Origin: Rhipicephalus microplus
Taxonomy: Eukaryota > Arthropoda > Arachnida > Ixodida > Ixodidae
DNA: 64,000 bases
Reading direction: 5' to 3'
NCBI RefSeq assembly: GCF_043290135.1
Contig: NW_027464785.1
Span: forward strand, 228,493-292,492
The notes beneath the pieces were generated by a model. That model was not told where the DNA came from. It searched no databases and saw only the letters and a program-made list of their open reading frames with translations. Position numbers and translations under genes: made by a program. How positions within the stretch are numbered: position 1 is the stretch's first letter; the number at the start of each line of letters is the position of its first letter. Below, piece by piece: positions 34,037 through 45,600 of this stretch.

Positions 34037-34635
34037 TTTCAAATTGAAATTGAAATTGAAATTTTATTCCGCAACAAAGACATGTTACGAGGAGGGCAGA
34101 TCAAAGCTTTGAGAACAGCTTGAGAAGCCCTGAGCCACTAGTACACAGGGTAGCACAGAAGACGTGCGGCTAAGGACCACCAAAATAAAAATGTTTCACA
34201 TTGTACATTAAAAAAGAAACAATGAAAGATTGCAATTTAGGAATAAAAAAGTTAGTCTCCAGGTAGCATTATTATACAAACACTAATCACTACTGTTTCA
34301 GTGATATGCTAGATATGACAACTTTATGTTCCCTAATTAGGCAGTTTAGAAGTGTAGGCGGTTGAAACTTTAACATTTTATTTCTGTATTTTGTTCTACA
34401 TTTTGATAGGTACCAAACTTCAGGATGACGTACATTATATGCAGGGAAATTCTTCTCCAACCTAGCTATTCTAGCAATCATATCAATATTTTTAAATAAA
34501 CCAAATTTATATAAACGACTTAGTTTGTATTCGTATATTGATTCAACCGTTTTACTAGCTTGTACAACTTGCATTAGCTTTCGTGCGCTAAAGATCCAAA
34601 TTAAATTTTTCGTTATGTCGCCCATGTTAACTTTG
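34037..34635 (-). mobile_element. LINE 3' fragment with (CAATTT)n tail
   Basis: On the minus strand, 34625 to 34290 encodes the far C-terminus of a LINE polyprotein. Motifs are ESIYEYKLSRLYKF, then AYNVRHPEVWYLSKCRTKY and PTLLNCLIREHK. The pattern Y-x-[VT]-R-x-P.....+CRT.Y....L....P.LLN is one I know from LINE C-termini. A ~250-bp AT-rich 3' UTR follows, and the copy ends in four imperfect CAATTT units (34037-34062). It is 5'-truncated and lacks all catalytic parts. A tandem-hexamer tail points to a LINE that does not use poly(A). Confidence 0.65.
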
Positions 34636-35214
34636 CCAATTGCGATTTAGGAGACAATAAGAGGTATTGCGCATGCAAAGCATACGATGACTTACACAGA
34701 AGATTGCGAAAACTTTCCGAGGGGCAATTCAATGACGACTGTTATATTTATGAGGTCCACAATATTGCAATGTTTTGAATTCGTGGAGGCTACGCCCACC
34801 TTGTTGTCTGAAAAATGTGCGAATATTATGGTTATGTGGATAACTATGGGAAATACTATGTGGAATATTATGTGGAATACTATGGTTCCACAAAATATGT
34901 TATGAACACACTCGATTTTGAGTTCCGATACCTCGCCAACCTACACTGATCACTAATATGTTTTTTGTCCGTCAAGCTATCGGCTAAGTCGAGTGATTGT
35001 ACTGGTGCTTAATTGCAGTTACTGTCACATAATTTGTGATTCTGTATAGTGTATCTTAAACTTCATTGTAAAGATCCCACGAAACGATTCCGTGAAGAGC
35101 CAGCGTTACTGGCGGAAGGCAAAAAAGAAAGAAAAGGAAAATACTTTAACGCGTTTGAAATATTCGAATAATACTAATATCTATAGTTTCACGTTCCGAA
35201 ACCAAAATATAGTT
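34636..35214. other. Unrecognised; small TATGTGGAA repeats
   Basis: At 34845-34885 short imperfect direct repeats occur (ACTATGGGAAATACTATGTGG). Nothing coding is recognised. Confidence 0.35.
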
Positions 35215-35395
35215 AGAAAGAACACTGTAGTGCGGGGCTCCGGAAACTCCGACCATCTGGTCTTCTTCAATGTGCACTGATGTCGCACTGTACACAGGCC
35301 TCTAGGACTTTGCCGCAACCGAAATGTGACCACCATGGCCGCGATCGCCCGTCGTGACATTCAAACACAATAACCACTGTTCTACCACCAAGGAC
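35215..35395 (-). mobile_element. tRNA-derived SINE, second subfamily, degenerate
   Basis: In minus orientation a decayed tRNA-like head lies at about 35335-35395 (ACAGTGGTTATTGTG, A-box-like). The body near 35220-35325 matches the tick SINE (GGGGCTCCGGAAACTCCGACC and TCTTCAATGTGCACTG on the plus strand). It belongs with the copy at 8183-8334. Confidence 0.6.
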
Positions 35396-37147
35396 ACGTT
35401 CCCGAAATTGGGCTTGCCAACCTGGGCTGCTGGAGAAGAAATATCAGGAAAGTAAGATATGTGCAATGTAGTGTGATGTAACCAAACTGTAAATTTGTGT
35501 TCTTTTTCATGTTGCCACATAAATGGACTTACATGCGTTCTCCCCAAGGAACGTTTATGTATGTCATGCCACTGCTGGGATTTCTTGCGAATTCATTTTC
35601 GCGCAAAAATGAGTAACTGGCGTGATACGAGAGCGCAAACACCCGTTGAAAAACATATTATAAAAAAACGTGGGGGGCGGATGAGAAAGGAAGAGAAAAA
35701 AACACATTAAATTATAAAAAAAGACAAAGGCACAATCAATATTGGTCTGAAAAGTGCGAGCTCATTTCATAGCTCGTCAAACCACGTTCGCCTCAAAAAG
35801 GTCTCGACCTTTTGACTTTAATTGGCTATGCACGTTGTGACTTTTATTTTTGCGTCGTGTATTAGCATGCAACTTACACCCTAGGATATACGCCTTAATA
35901 TGAAATGTAGTCCAGTAGAAGCTCCCACAGAGGGCGTGCAATGAGTCCAGCGGCCTAGATCATGGGCGTGGGCCCCAGCAAACCCTTCACAGGTCTCCCG
36001 GAAAGTGTCCCAGCATTGACCCTCAGGTAGAGGCGTTTGTCCAGGGCACAAAACAATCATACTTCGCGAAGTATTCTTATACTAAAGGGATCTCAGCCCG
36101 TTAATTTCAAGCTTGGAGAATTGTTTTTGAAGCTAGTATTCCGTAAAAAGAAAGCAATCAAAGGCTACAGTAAAGGTTCATCAAGCTGTGGCGAACCACT
36201 CTATCGGCTGGACAGATGAAAACAGTTGAAAACTGCACTCGCAAGAAGTGGTCCTGAAACAGGTATAACAAAAACAATCACTACCGCGGTACAGATAATA
36301 AAGAGCTACAGCGATAAACGAAAATGCATTCTGAATTCAGTGAGACAACATTCGTGGCGAGAAACCGTCCGTACAGAATCTAGGCGAAACGTATTTCCTT
36401 TCCGAGAATGGCCATAGGCTTATAAGAAAATATCCCGGTCTTCACGTAAACGCGGCAAGGTGCGTTAAAATGCAGAAAAGGCTGCACTAGATGGACACCA
36501 CAACAACATACATTCTCTGTAGCAAACTCACCACGTCACTTTAAAACGACTCGAGCCTAAGTGAGTGTTTTCAGTACACTACAAGATGTACGGCTTTCAT
36601 TAGGGCGGCGTAGGAAATCAGAAAAGTGTCGTTTTGATTGAACTGCACAGAACTGTGGACGAATTGCAAAAATTGGAAATAAACATTGAAAAAACAACGC
36701 TGCACTAGTAAAAAAATACACAGGAGGTTATTTTTGTGCGCTCCAGCTCCAACGGCCTTGCCGTCCCTAATCCATTTCTCCTATACACGCTAGGATGTAG
36801 ACGCATTTATATACGCCTCAAGAATCCTCCATATTGTTTTTCTTAATACAGTCATCTCTCCTTTTCTCTCTCTTTCTCTATGGCGAGCTCGTTTATTTGA
36901 TACTGAGACCCAAAAGTGCAGTGGTTTGATTCAATCAGTCATATTCGCTGGTTTAAAATAAATCGTTTCTCCTCAAAACAAAAACACGTAATAAAAGGCC
37001 GCAGTTTTTTTTTTTCAATCGTATTGAAAAGCTTTACGAAAGCAATGAACGTACACATTTTGTTTCGCATGCCTCTCGGGTTGACAGTATCCAGGTAAAT
37101 ATTATTAGAGGTAAAGCTCCTTAAGCCGTGGGTGATGCATTCGCGAT
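35396..37147. other. Unrecognised DNA
   Basis: A minus-strand frame near 35880-36035 (GQCWDTFRETCEGFAGAHAH) is protein-like in composition but unsupported. Otherwise AT-rich with no identifiable elements. Confidence 0.3.
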
Positions 37148-37201
37148 GTATGTAGAAGTAGTAGTAGTAGTAGTAGCAGTAGTAGTAGTAGTAGTAGTAG
37201 C

Positions 37202-37236
<35 letters not shown>

Positions 37237-37237
37237 G
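37148..37237. repeat. (GTA)n microsatellite with GCA variants
   Basis: About 30 GTA triplets with a few GCA interruptions. Confidence 0.97.
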
Positions 37238-37344
37238 TATAGCCTTTTCTCGTTTAGTTTTTGAAATGCCCACTAGGTAGCGGTACTTGTATTGTATGAA
37301 TAGATGATGAGAAGATGCGAGATGGCGGCACTTGGAGTGTTTAC

Positions 37345-37440
37345 TAGATGGACAGACGGATGGATGAACGGATGGACTAACAGACGGATGCACGGATTGA
37401 CACACGGATGGACGGACGCACAGATAGACGCACGAACGGA
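37345..37440. repeat. Degenerate (GACGGATG)n tract
   Basis: Imperfect GGAC/GGATG tetramers, the reverse-complement type of the tract at 21145-21245. It ends in GACGCTTCGCCCC near 37438. Confidence 0.8.
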
Positions 37441-37867
37441 CGCTTCGCCCCACTCATCTTATTCATTACGTGAATACGGTGTGATTTTTTTTGTGTGTGG
37501 TTTGCGAATGTGATTTCGATGGTGCGGCAGTTCGCTAACTTTGTAAGGCTGGGTAGTTCGTTTTAGTTTCCTGTCTAATGAATGCGAGGTGCGAATTTCG
37601 CTTAGTGCACTGTGCTGGGCTTTGAAATGAAGTTACGGTGATAGCACTTAATTCGTTAACACTCCCGAGTTTGTTAGTGAAATTTAGAAACAAAATGCCA
37701 GAAGCTACGACGGAGCTTTAGCTTTGAGTTGTTTCGTTTTGTGCGGTATTGCTGTTTTAGCGGTTAGCATGTGCAATAGTTAAACATGTTAAAATACAAA
37801 GATAGAAGCTTTAACGAATGTATAACAAATATCAATATCAGAGTTGCACGTCCACACACAAGAGGTA

Positions 37868-38045
37868 AGCTGAAGTGGAATGGCCCAGAAATTTGGACTA
37901 TCTGGTGCTCTTATCTTGCGCCTGGATTCAGCACCCGGTCCTCGAGTCTTTCACCTACATCAAAACAAGAGCGTCGCGGACGAGATTCGATCCCTCAACC
38001 TTTGACTCAGCAACCAATCATTATCGCCACTGCTTTATCACAGCT
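37868..38045 (-). mobile_element. Degenerate tRNA-derived SINE
   Basis: The plus-strand reading GAATGGCCCAGAAATTTGGACTATCTGG aligns with the SINE body (GGAGGGCTCCGGAAATTTCGACCACCTGG in other copies). It is followed at 37976-38025 by a head relic (CGCGGACGAGATTCGATCCC) with a B-box remnant. It is old and highly diverged. Confidence 0.55.
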
Positions 38046-38124
38046 TCTGTTTACTGAATTCACGTTATCATTGTGGTCAGTAGATTTTCATTGGTATATT
38101 TAAATGATTTTTTCGAAATCACCG

Positions 38125-38265
38125 GCTGAATTTTCAATGGAAGTGAAAATGTCTGAGGCACATGCAGCTGGATTTAGGTGCACGTTAAAGAACGCCCGGT
38201 TGTCGAAATTTTCTAAACCTCTCCACCACGATGTCTCTCATAATCCTATCTTGGTTGCGGGAAGT
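38125..38265 (+). mobile_element. SINE body fragment, opposite orientation
   Basis: GGTGCACGTTAAAGAACGCC (near 38178), TGTCGAAATTTTCTAAACC, and GATGTCTCTCATAATCCTAT follow the SINE body order on the plus strand. The tRNA head and the tail are missing. It forms an inverted pair with the preceding SINE. Confidence 0.6.
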
Positions 38266-38887
38266 TGAACTCCAGATTTTAATATTGTTAGATATATTTT
38301 GTACCATCATAGTTTAAGTAAAGGTAGCTGCGTCCCCATGAATCGCAACTTCATTCCGATGGTCTTTTTTCAGGTGTTGATCTTTTAAACATTGGTGGCA
38401 GTAAGAAACGTTCCTTGTGCCGCTCATTGAAGAAGCTGAAAGCACTGATATCACCACTTTGTCTATATTTCTCGTAAGCATGTTTTAGGAGCTGCTAAGC
38501 TACTCGCCCACTTTCCGTTGCGATAATCAGATAAATTGATGAATCCGTGTCATACCAGAGTCGTTCCATGCCTAACGATTTCTTGACCCTCAGAATATAT
38601 TCCCAACACACAAGGCCTGTCCCGGGATCAATAAACCACTACTCGATTTCGGTTCGAGACATTCGAAAGTATTGTTTCGACGGGTATTGCTATCGCCGCC
38701 TTGCATGCAAGCAGCGTTAGCAAGTTCATGCTTTCTCGAAATGCAGATCAGATTTCATAAACAAGCAGAGAGGGAGAGAACTGCGCTGGCTATGTGCACC
38801 ACGTGGCAGCCACGGTTCGCAATGAGCTCGTACGCGTTATCGAACAAAGCGAAGAAACTTTAGGGAAACGGTATCTCTAGGGAAACG
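38266..38887. other. Unrecognised sequence
   Basis: A small direct repeat, AGGGAAACGGTA, lies near 38862 and 38879 at the edge of the following duplication. No gene is seen. Confidence 0.35.
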
Positions 38888-40508
38888 GTAAATTTGGTTT
38901 TTCCCAAGTTAAGGGGTTGATCGCGAGAGCACCCAGACGTAAATTGCTAGATTAATAAATGTCAAAGCTGCTTGTTGAACGAAAAAAATTGTTCGCCTTT
39001 ATTATCTAGAACCGTAATAACCTAAAGAAACGTCGTATTAGCTTATCAGGTACAGTGCCTTGCAGGCCGGCTCGAACTATAGAAGGTTGCGTTTCATGCA
39101 GCTAATATAAAACTATCGTAGTAACTTAGTCAATACCAAGCTCGATAATGGGGATTAGATTGTCGTTCACGGCTGCCACAGTTATATGCGGGCCACGTTT
39201 TATAAAATGCCCATTAATATACATCATTAAGCACGTCAGAAAACTGAAGCAGGTCAAAATTAATTCTCTGTATTTCTCTAAGATTTGCCTCAGAGTGTTG
39301 TCTGTCTTACGGCATGGGCCTTGATTTTAATTAATTTGTAAGATACGTCTGCTTTCACGGTCCGTGGTGAAGTCTGGGAAAGTCGCCGTCATTACTTTCC
39401 ATGAACATTGGAAATTAAAAATAATAAAGAATCAAGATTACAGCGAACTCTTATTTTCATTGAGGGTTTTGTCATTGTTGATACATGAGGCAGCTTTTTC
39501 AATTCGAGCACACCAAGTCTTTTTTTTTTATCGGCGAAGTGAAATAATATGTATGCCTCCGGGTGCTGTTTTCGCATTCATCGTTCAAGCTAAAATCAGC
39601 TGAGCCTCGTTGTAGCGATTTGAAGAGAATATTAAATTGAGGTTGTTTCGCCACAACAACACATTCTATGAAGCGTCCACAAAACTGCATTGTCGCAAGA
39701 CTTCAGCCTCGTATCTGCTGACGATCGCGAATCACTGCCGATGAACACTCAGGGCCCCAAAAATACACCGCGCTTCTGAAGCACTGGAAGACAGTACTTT
39801 CGTAGTCCACGCAAACACATTGGATTTATATAGTGCATTATATTAAGACTCGTCATGTATGCTCTCGCGTAACTTTCTTTAATTGTGCAATTTTCAGATT
39901 TTTAAAGTGCGATAATTAATTAGTGCTGCACATGGTGCACAGCTAGGAAATTCCTTTCTATAAAGAAGTAGGTTCAAACAAGCCAGTATAGTTCAGGGGA
40001 AGACGAAGGTATGAAGTGATGAAAAATCGCTAACCAGGCAGCGTCAGTGCAGCCAATAATAGACGCAGATAAGATGCTTTCCCCTAATACCTGGCATAAA
40101 TCAACAGCATAGTTTGGATCAGATGCACATCTTCCCACAGGGTGCAGTCACGTGTTAGTACCACGCTCTATTATCTGATTGATATGTAGGGTTTAACGTC
40201 CCAAAACCACCGTATGATTATGAGAGACGCCGTAGTGGAGGGCTCCGGAAATTTCGACCACCTGGGGTTCTTTAACGTGCGCCCAAATCTGAGCACATGG
40301 GCCTACAATATTTCCGCCTCCTTCGGAAATGCAACCGCCGCAGCCGGGATTCGAGCCCGTGACCTACGAGTCAGTAGCCGAGTACCTTATCCACTAGACC
40401 TCCGCGGCGGGGCTCTATTATCTTCTAAAATTTCGCAAGCACAGAATCATGATTGGGGACAGCGGTGCCATTTCATTACTCACCGTCAAGATGATGATGG
40501 GCGCTTAC
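38888..40508. repeat. Segmental duplication, copy 2 (SINE-containing)
   Basis: Aligns with 21909-23310 in direct orientation, as described there. It carries an extra SINE at 40177-40412. The right end is unknown because the copy runs into an assembly gap at 40509. Confidence 0.85.
40177..40412 (-). mobile_element. Intact-looking tRNA-derived tick SINE
   Basis: The minus strand has a tRNA head (near 40345-40412) with the A-box-like TGGATAAGGTACTCGGCT and a B box GGGCTCGAATCCCGG. It also has the full body and a short AT-rich tail. It is flanked by an exact 11-bp duplication, CTCTATTATCT (40166-40176 and 40413-40423). Duplication copy 1 supplies the empty site (near 23195-23215, GTACTATCT). This is the cleanest SINE in the window. 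Confidence 0.95.
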
Positions 40509-40708
40509 NNNNNNNNNNNNNNNNNNNNNNNNNNNNNNNNNNNNNNNNNNNNNNNNNNNNNNNNNNNNNNNNNNNNNNNNNNNNNNNNNNNNNNNNNNNN
40601 NNNNNNNNNNNNNNNNNNNNNNNNNNNNNNNNNNNNNNNNNNNNNNNNNNNNNNNNNNNNNNNNNNNNNNNNNNNNNNNNNNNNNNNNNNNNNNNNNNNN
40701 NNNNNNNN
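40509..40708. other. Assembly gap, 200 N
   Basis: Exactly 200 N, a typical placeholder length, so the true distance across it is unknown. Confidence 1.
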
Positions 40709-40737
40709 CTTATGGCTGCTTGAGTTGCGTGATTAGC

Positions 40738-41200
40738 TCAGGATTTCGACAAGAAAGAAGAAAATATGCGTACGAAACGCTCGTGCTGGTGAGGCTGCAG
40801 GAAGTGTTTGAGAAAACTGCCAACACCCAGATCATCAGTTAGGAATATATATTCAATAACAATGTATTGCTCACAGAACTGCTCGTTGGTGGTGCCTGAT
40901 ATCTGTCTTGGGAAGAAAGGAACGTCTTTAATTGAGTAGGAAATCGTCCTGGTTCGGATATCAAATCCAGAACCGCCGTCTTTTCGAACGGTTGCTCTAA
41001 CAAGAGGGGCTAACCAATATTTCAATAAGATTCAACCCTTTCATAAAAGTTATGCGCGGCATTCCGCAGAACCTAGCAGAACTTAATGTGAGTTGATTGA
41101 ACATGTCGCCTCTGTTTCGGTAAAGTTGGATAAAAGTGGACTTTTTGAGGTGTAAAATAAACTGTCGGCCATCTATGGGCACAAAAAAATTGACGCCCAT
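40738..41200 (-). pseudogene. Protein-like frames with a frameshift, possibly M12B protease-like
   Basis: On the minus strand a 67-codon frame from 41200 (with DGRQFILHLKKSTF near its start) overlaps a second frame, 41025 to 40738. The second reads LKYWLAPLVRATVRKDG, TRTISYSIKDVPFF and EQYIVIEYIFLTDDLGVGSF. A one-base shift near 41025 joins them, and a TGA closes each side of that point. The order is faintly like the propeptide and start of the catalytic domain of a tick reprolysin (M12B) metalloprotease. The cues are a basic L-x-L-x-K-S strand, a [KR]-x-W-[LI]-x-P-L segment, and an E-x-[YF]-hydrophobic strand. No zinc motif is visible and it stops at the gap, so this is only a hypothesis. 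It abuts a LINE at 41205. Other possibilities are an unrelated decayed gene or chance. Confidence 0.25.
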
Positions 41201-41204
41201 TTAA

Positions 41205-42660
41205 CAAAAAAAAAAGCGTTTGACACAATTAATCACAACAATATTATACATAAACTTGAATCGTGTGGCATAACTGGCCCACCACTTCAATTTTTTCAAG
41301 CTATTTATTTAACCATACTCAAGTTGTCCGAATTGTCGTCAAAGTTTCAGCTGCTAAGAATGTAAATCAAGATGTTCCTTAGTGATCAATCCTTCACCCA
41401 TTGCTTTTCTTGTTATTTATTAATGATCTGCTTAATAGTTTGAGTACTGCAGACTGTGTCTTGTAAGAATTTGACACAAACATTTTCACGTGCACTGCAT
41501 CGATGACCTACAACGAAAAATTAATGGTGATCTACATAATAAAAGTGGTGTAAAAAACATGTTGAAAATCAATCCATCCAAAACCGTTTTTATGGTCTTC
41601 CATTCCTTACCAACACTATTTTCAAAATCTATATCTGTCCACTTGGACGATAATTTATTATCAATGCCTGATCACACAAAGCTTCTTGGGCTAATCCTAG
41701 ACAGGCATATGAAGCTCAATCTTCATGCGCAATCAATTATTTGCAAGATAACCTACAGAATACGCGCCATAATCAAAACTAGTACATATTTTCAGCCACA
41801 TATTATTCATTTCTTTTATCACGCACATAATCACGTCCTTCTATATTATGGAATAAAAGCCTGGGGCAACACATATTTCACCCACCTCAACCAACTTCAA
41901 CGCATACAAAATCAAGCACTTCGTCTCATGACATTGAGTCATTTCTTAACCAATGCAACGCCACTTCATCGAAATTTAAATACCCACCATCTTCATCAAC
42001 TATTTCAGCGTATAAGCTTTTAGCGTATAAGCTTTTTTGCGTATAAGCTTTTTGCGTATAAGCTTTTTCGTGGTATTCTACATAGTAATGGTATTATTAA
42101 GGATACCCTCATAAATAACAACGTTACTAGGTTTTCTGAACTGAATAATCGTCTTCTGCCTAACATTCGCACGAACTACGGCAAGTTCACCGCCACATTT
42201 ATGGGAATGAAGCTATGAAATTCCCTTCCTTTTATCACTAAATCATCAAGCACGGTACATGCATTCAGAAACCAAGTAAAGAAATACTTTTTGCAACAAC
42301 TGTCTTCATACTAGTAATTTCATTTTCTTTGGTACATGCTATATTGCTTTTCTGGTATATATTGTAAATTCTGATTGTTGTTTTCAGTGTTACATTTCCT
42401 TTGTGTTTGTTATACATATAGGTATTTTTTTATTTTGTATTTGTTTTCACACTGTTCATTTTCTTTCACACTGAAGATACTTTAACCATTGAATAATGTA
42501 TACCTTCCTTTTTTGGTATACCTTCCTTTTTTGTTTACATCTTGTATGGAAGCCCCCCGCCCCCTCACAATTCTAAGCTTTGGGGCTCTTGAGTATTACC
42601 AATCTTTACAGAATTTTCGGTAAACTAATATTGTCGACATAAAATAAACTTTGAACTCAA
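41205..42660 (+). mobile_element. CR1/L2-like LINE fragment, 5'-truncated
   Basis: It starts inside reverse transcriptase motif A (KAFDTINHNNIIHKL near 41213) and continues through LINDLLNSLSTADCVL. A well-preserved frame runs from 41490 to 42023. Near 42215 the frame reads a stop followed by NSLPFITKSS, where the usual W-NSLP has Trp TGG changed to TGA. The 3' UTR ends near 42660 (AAAATAAACTTTGAACTC). Two small tandem repeats lie inside: GCGTATAAGCTTTT about four times (42007-42066), and GTATACCTTCCTTTTTTG twice (42499-42534). Confidence 0.75.
41490..42023 (+). pseudogene. LINE reverse transcriptase C-terminal frame
   Basis: A continuous 177-codon frame covers the segment after the catalytic palm. 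Landmarks in order are LKINPSKTVFMVFHS, LLGLILDRHMKLNLH (the LG-x-x-LD motif), YGIKAWGNTYFTHL and LQRIQNQALRLM (the QN-x-A-x-R motif). The YADD region upstream is replaced by a decayed stretch (CVL, stop, EFDTNIF near 41457-41482), so there is no active polymerase. The end of the frame runs into the GCGTATAAGC minisatellite. It is a dead copy despite the length of the open frame. Confidence 0.75.
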
Positions 42661-45600
42661 AAAATAACACTTCACATTTCAAAAAAAAAATATATTGCTT
42701 TCGTCTCGCGTTCAAATCCTAACAGAAGCAGGTTTTTTTTTTTTAAATCAACAAGGGAGCTTTCTTTGTAAGAAATTTATGGAGATTTTCCGCGATGCCT
42801 TTTTTTCAGGAAACAGATGATTCACCATTTATCTTTCCATTCGTGAGCTTTCTTTTTTGTCTGCCTCGAGGACTCCTCTGAACCAGTTTGCTTGAGTGTT
42901 TCTTTTTTTTTTGGAAACAGTTTACTTTCTGCACGCAACTAACGCCAGCACGATGGTTTCGTACGCTCATGAAAGCACTTCAGAGTAACACCAGCATGAG
43001 GTAAATAAATACAGTGCAGTTGACGACAGCGATGGTTGTGTGAAAGGCTTTAGAGCACAGTGTCACACGCGCACGTGGTGTAGACAAACAGTCGACTGGT
43101 TTATGGTGGGTGCTCGATGGATTGTCAGAAAAATATGCTTTTGCCGCGCAACACACGTGCAGAGATTGATAAAAGCGAAGAGGAAAAAAAAATGGTAACG
43201 TCTTCAGCACGATGCAGTCCATGAGAAAAATTAACTTGAGGATGTCACTAACTGCTGTATAATGATCGCCCCTCAAGATAGGAAATTGTTACTCGAATTA
43301 AAAGTGTAACGAAAACCCCACACAAACAGATATCCAGGCGTACTTCAATGACGAATCGAAGCTGAGCCCGACTCATTGAATTTCGCACCTGTTGTGTGTG
43401 AACAGTTTGGATGTTGGCAACTCGTTTACCAGAAATTCTGAATGAATATTATGAGAAGAAATACTATCACCCTGGCGTGGCAGGAAAAGGTCTTTGTATT
43501 CCCGGATAAGTGAAAACCACAATTTAAGGTAATGTTCTAGAATATAAAGAAAAGTGCCACCTAAGCGTATTTTTTTAAACCAATGTCGCAACGTGTGGGT
43601 TAGTAACGTTTCTGTAAACAAGAGGAAAAAAAAAAAGCCAAGCTGGAGGCTTCAAGCGAATAAGAGTGATTGAACGAGAAATACAGATGAAGCTGACATT
43701 TCCAGAAAGAACTACGTCAAAGCAACAATAGTTATTGCATTGACGTATGTAAGTTCCTTTTATCGAAACGTTTGCTTCAGCGACGTAATTATTGCTGAAC
43801 CAATGCTGATAAGCGTAAATCACTTTTGCCATGCGGCGGTGGTTTGCACAAAAATCTCCGTTTTCACCAAGCAAACAAAAAAACACACACACACACAAGA
43901 AATGGAATATTTTGTGTGCCTGGGTGTTGTAAAAGAGAATATCACTGCATAAGGGTGCCGTAAAATCGCTGACCGCCTATGTTCACACGTACATTGCTTT
44001 CTCACGATATAAACGAAAGCTTGGCCTTACGTGAGCAACTCCGCACCCTCCACCACCGAATCGGGCAATACGACGGATCGCCGTACACATGCTACGAACT
44101 ACCAACGCGCTTGCATAGACCTTGAAGGGTTGGTTTCCACACACGGCACAGAACGCGGAAGAAGGAGAGATGGATGAGCTTAAAGAGAGAGGAGGTGTAT
44201 GTGCGTCGTATTTTTGCAGCGCAGAATGATGGGTGAGCGCGGTAGCTAGCGAGGTAATCAGACATGCCAGCTCCAGGAAACAGTTGATGAGAATCGAGGA
44301 CCGCAAAGTCAGCCACTCCCGAAAAGGATACAGATATGAGTTGCATTCACGCGTTCAATAATAAAAAAAAAAAAGGACACAGAAATCACACCGACAACGA
44401 AGAGGTGAGTTGGAGAGTATTGACACGAGTCTCACATGAAGCACCGCCCTGTCAAGACAGTCCGAACCAGAAAGACAGCCGGCATCGCCTCCTTTGTTGA
44501 AGCCTTTCTTAACGCAACGTCCAAGAGTTGGAGTCAACGTGATAGGAGTGGCCGTTTGCTGTTTTGGGTGCAGCGGGTGCAATGGGCAGATCGTTGCCTT
44601 CGCGTGTATTTGGTACTGCGCTTTCAGATCAGCTGTCAGCGTTTTGTTTGGGGTCACACTGTGGATGGCGTAGGCTCAACATACACATGCGCGTGCGCAC
44701 TGCCGTATATCTACGGTTAACGTTTGCATTTTTTCCCAGTTTTCGATTATCCTCAAACATGTAGCTCGTGTTTAGGAATCGTCTGTAGCGTTGTGGTTGC
44801 ATTTGGAGCTAGGGTGAGCTTGCGTTGAGTGACTCTCTAAGTTTTTTTTTTGTTTTTTTTGTCGAGCTTGCATCACGGAACGCGAGTGGCGGCTAATAAA
44901 TTAGTATTTATTGGGACGCATTCCACCTACACGACTCGAAATGAAGAACAAAAAGGAGTGTCTCACAAGTTCAGCTTTGGTGTGTAAGCGAAAAAAGTTA
45001 GGTCGGAATACAGAACACTACATATGTTGAAAACGAAGCTCTCAATCCGGTGAGTCTGTATTTCGGGTAGATAGATTGGATAACTTTCTTAGGTTTATGC
45101 TAATAAACTAAGCGTTTTTATGAGAAAACGGCTAAATGAGAGATTGTGTACAACGTGCGAAACTGCAAAATATTACAACTATGAATTTCTAAGAATGTGT
45201 GCCAGTAACCTTGTCTGAATGAAGTTAAGTTAGGCCCTCTGATTGTGGAGCCTGTGAGAGTATAGAATACCTTTTTAGTCGGTGGATAACCAACTCACAA
45301 ATACCCAAGCTTGGCGCACATTTCATTATATAACTGAATGCAGTCATGTCTATGTTGTGTGCTACTCGTACAGCAAGCAATTATTTCACTAAACTGAAAC
45401 AATACAACAAAAGTGAACGCATTTTATTTGGTAAGTGCGCGAAAAAAAAAATATGCGTCCGCATTGTGCAGCTGTCTACGTCTCAAGAGTACTACACTTC
45501 AGTGGCGTTCTGCAACCCTGAGCGAATTTCACGGTATATTTCTCCTGACGAATCAGATGTGGAGAAGCCAGAAAGTGATAGTCTTCACGCGACACTGCTG

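Noticed and set aside
40214..40736. Frames spanning the N gap
   Set aside because: They are open only because N codons are not stops, and the left part is SINE sequence.
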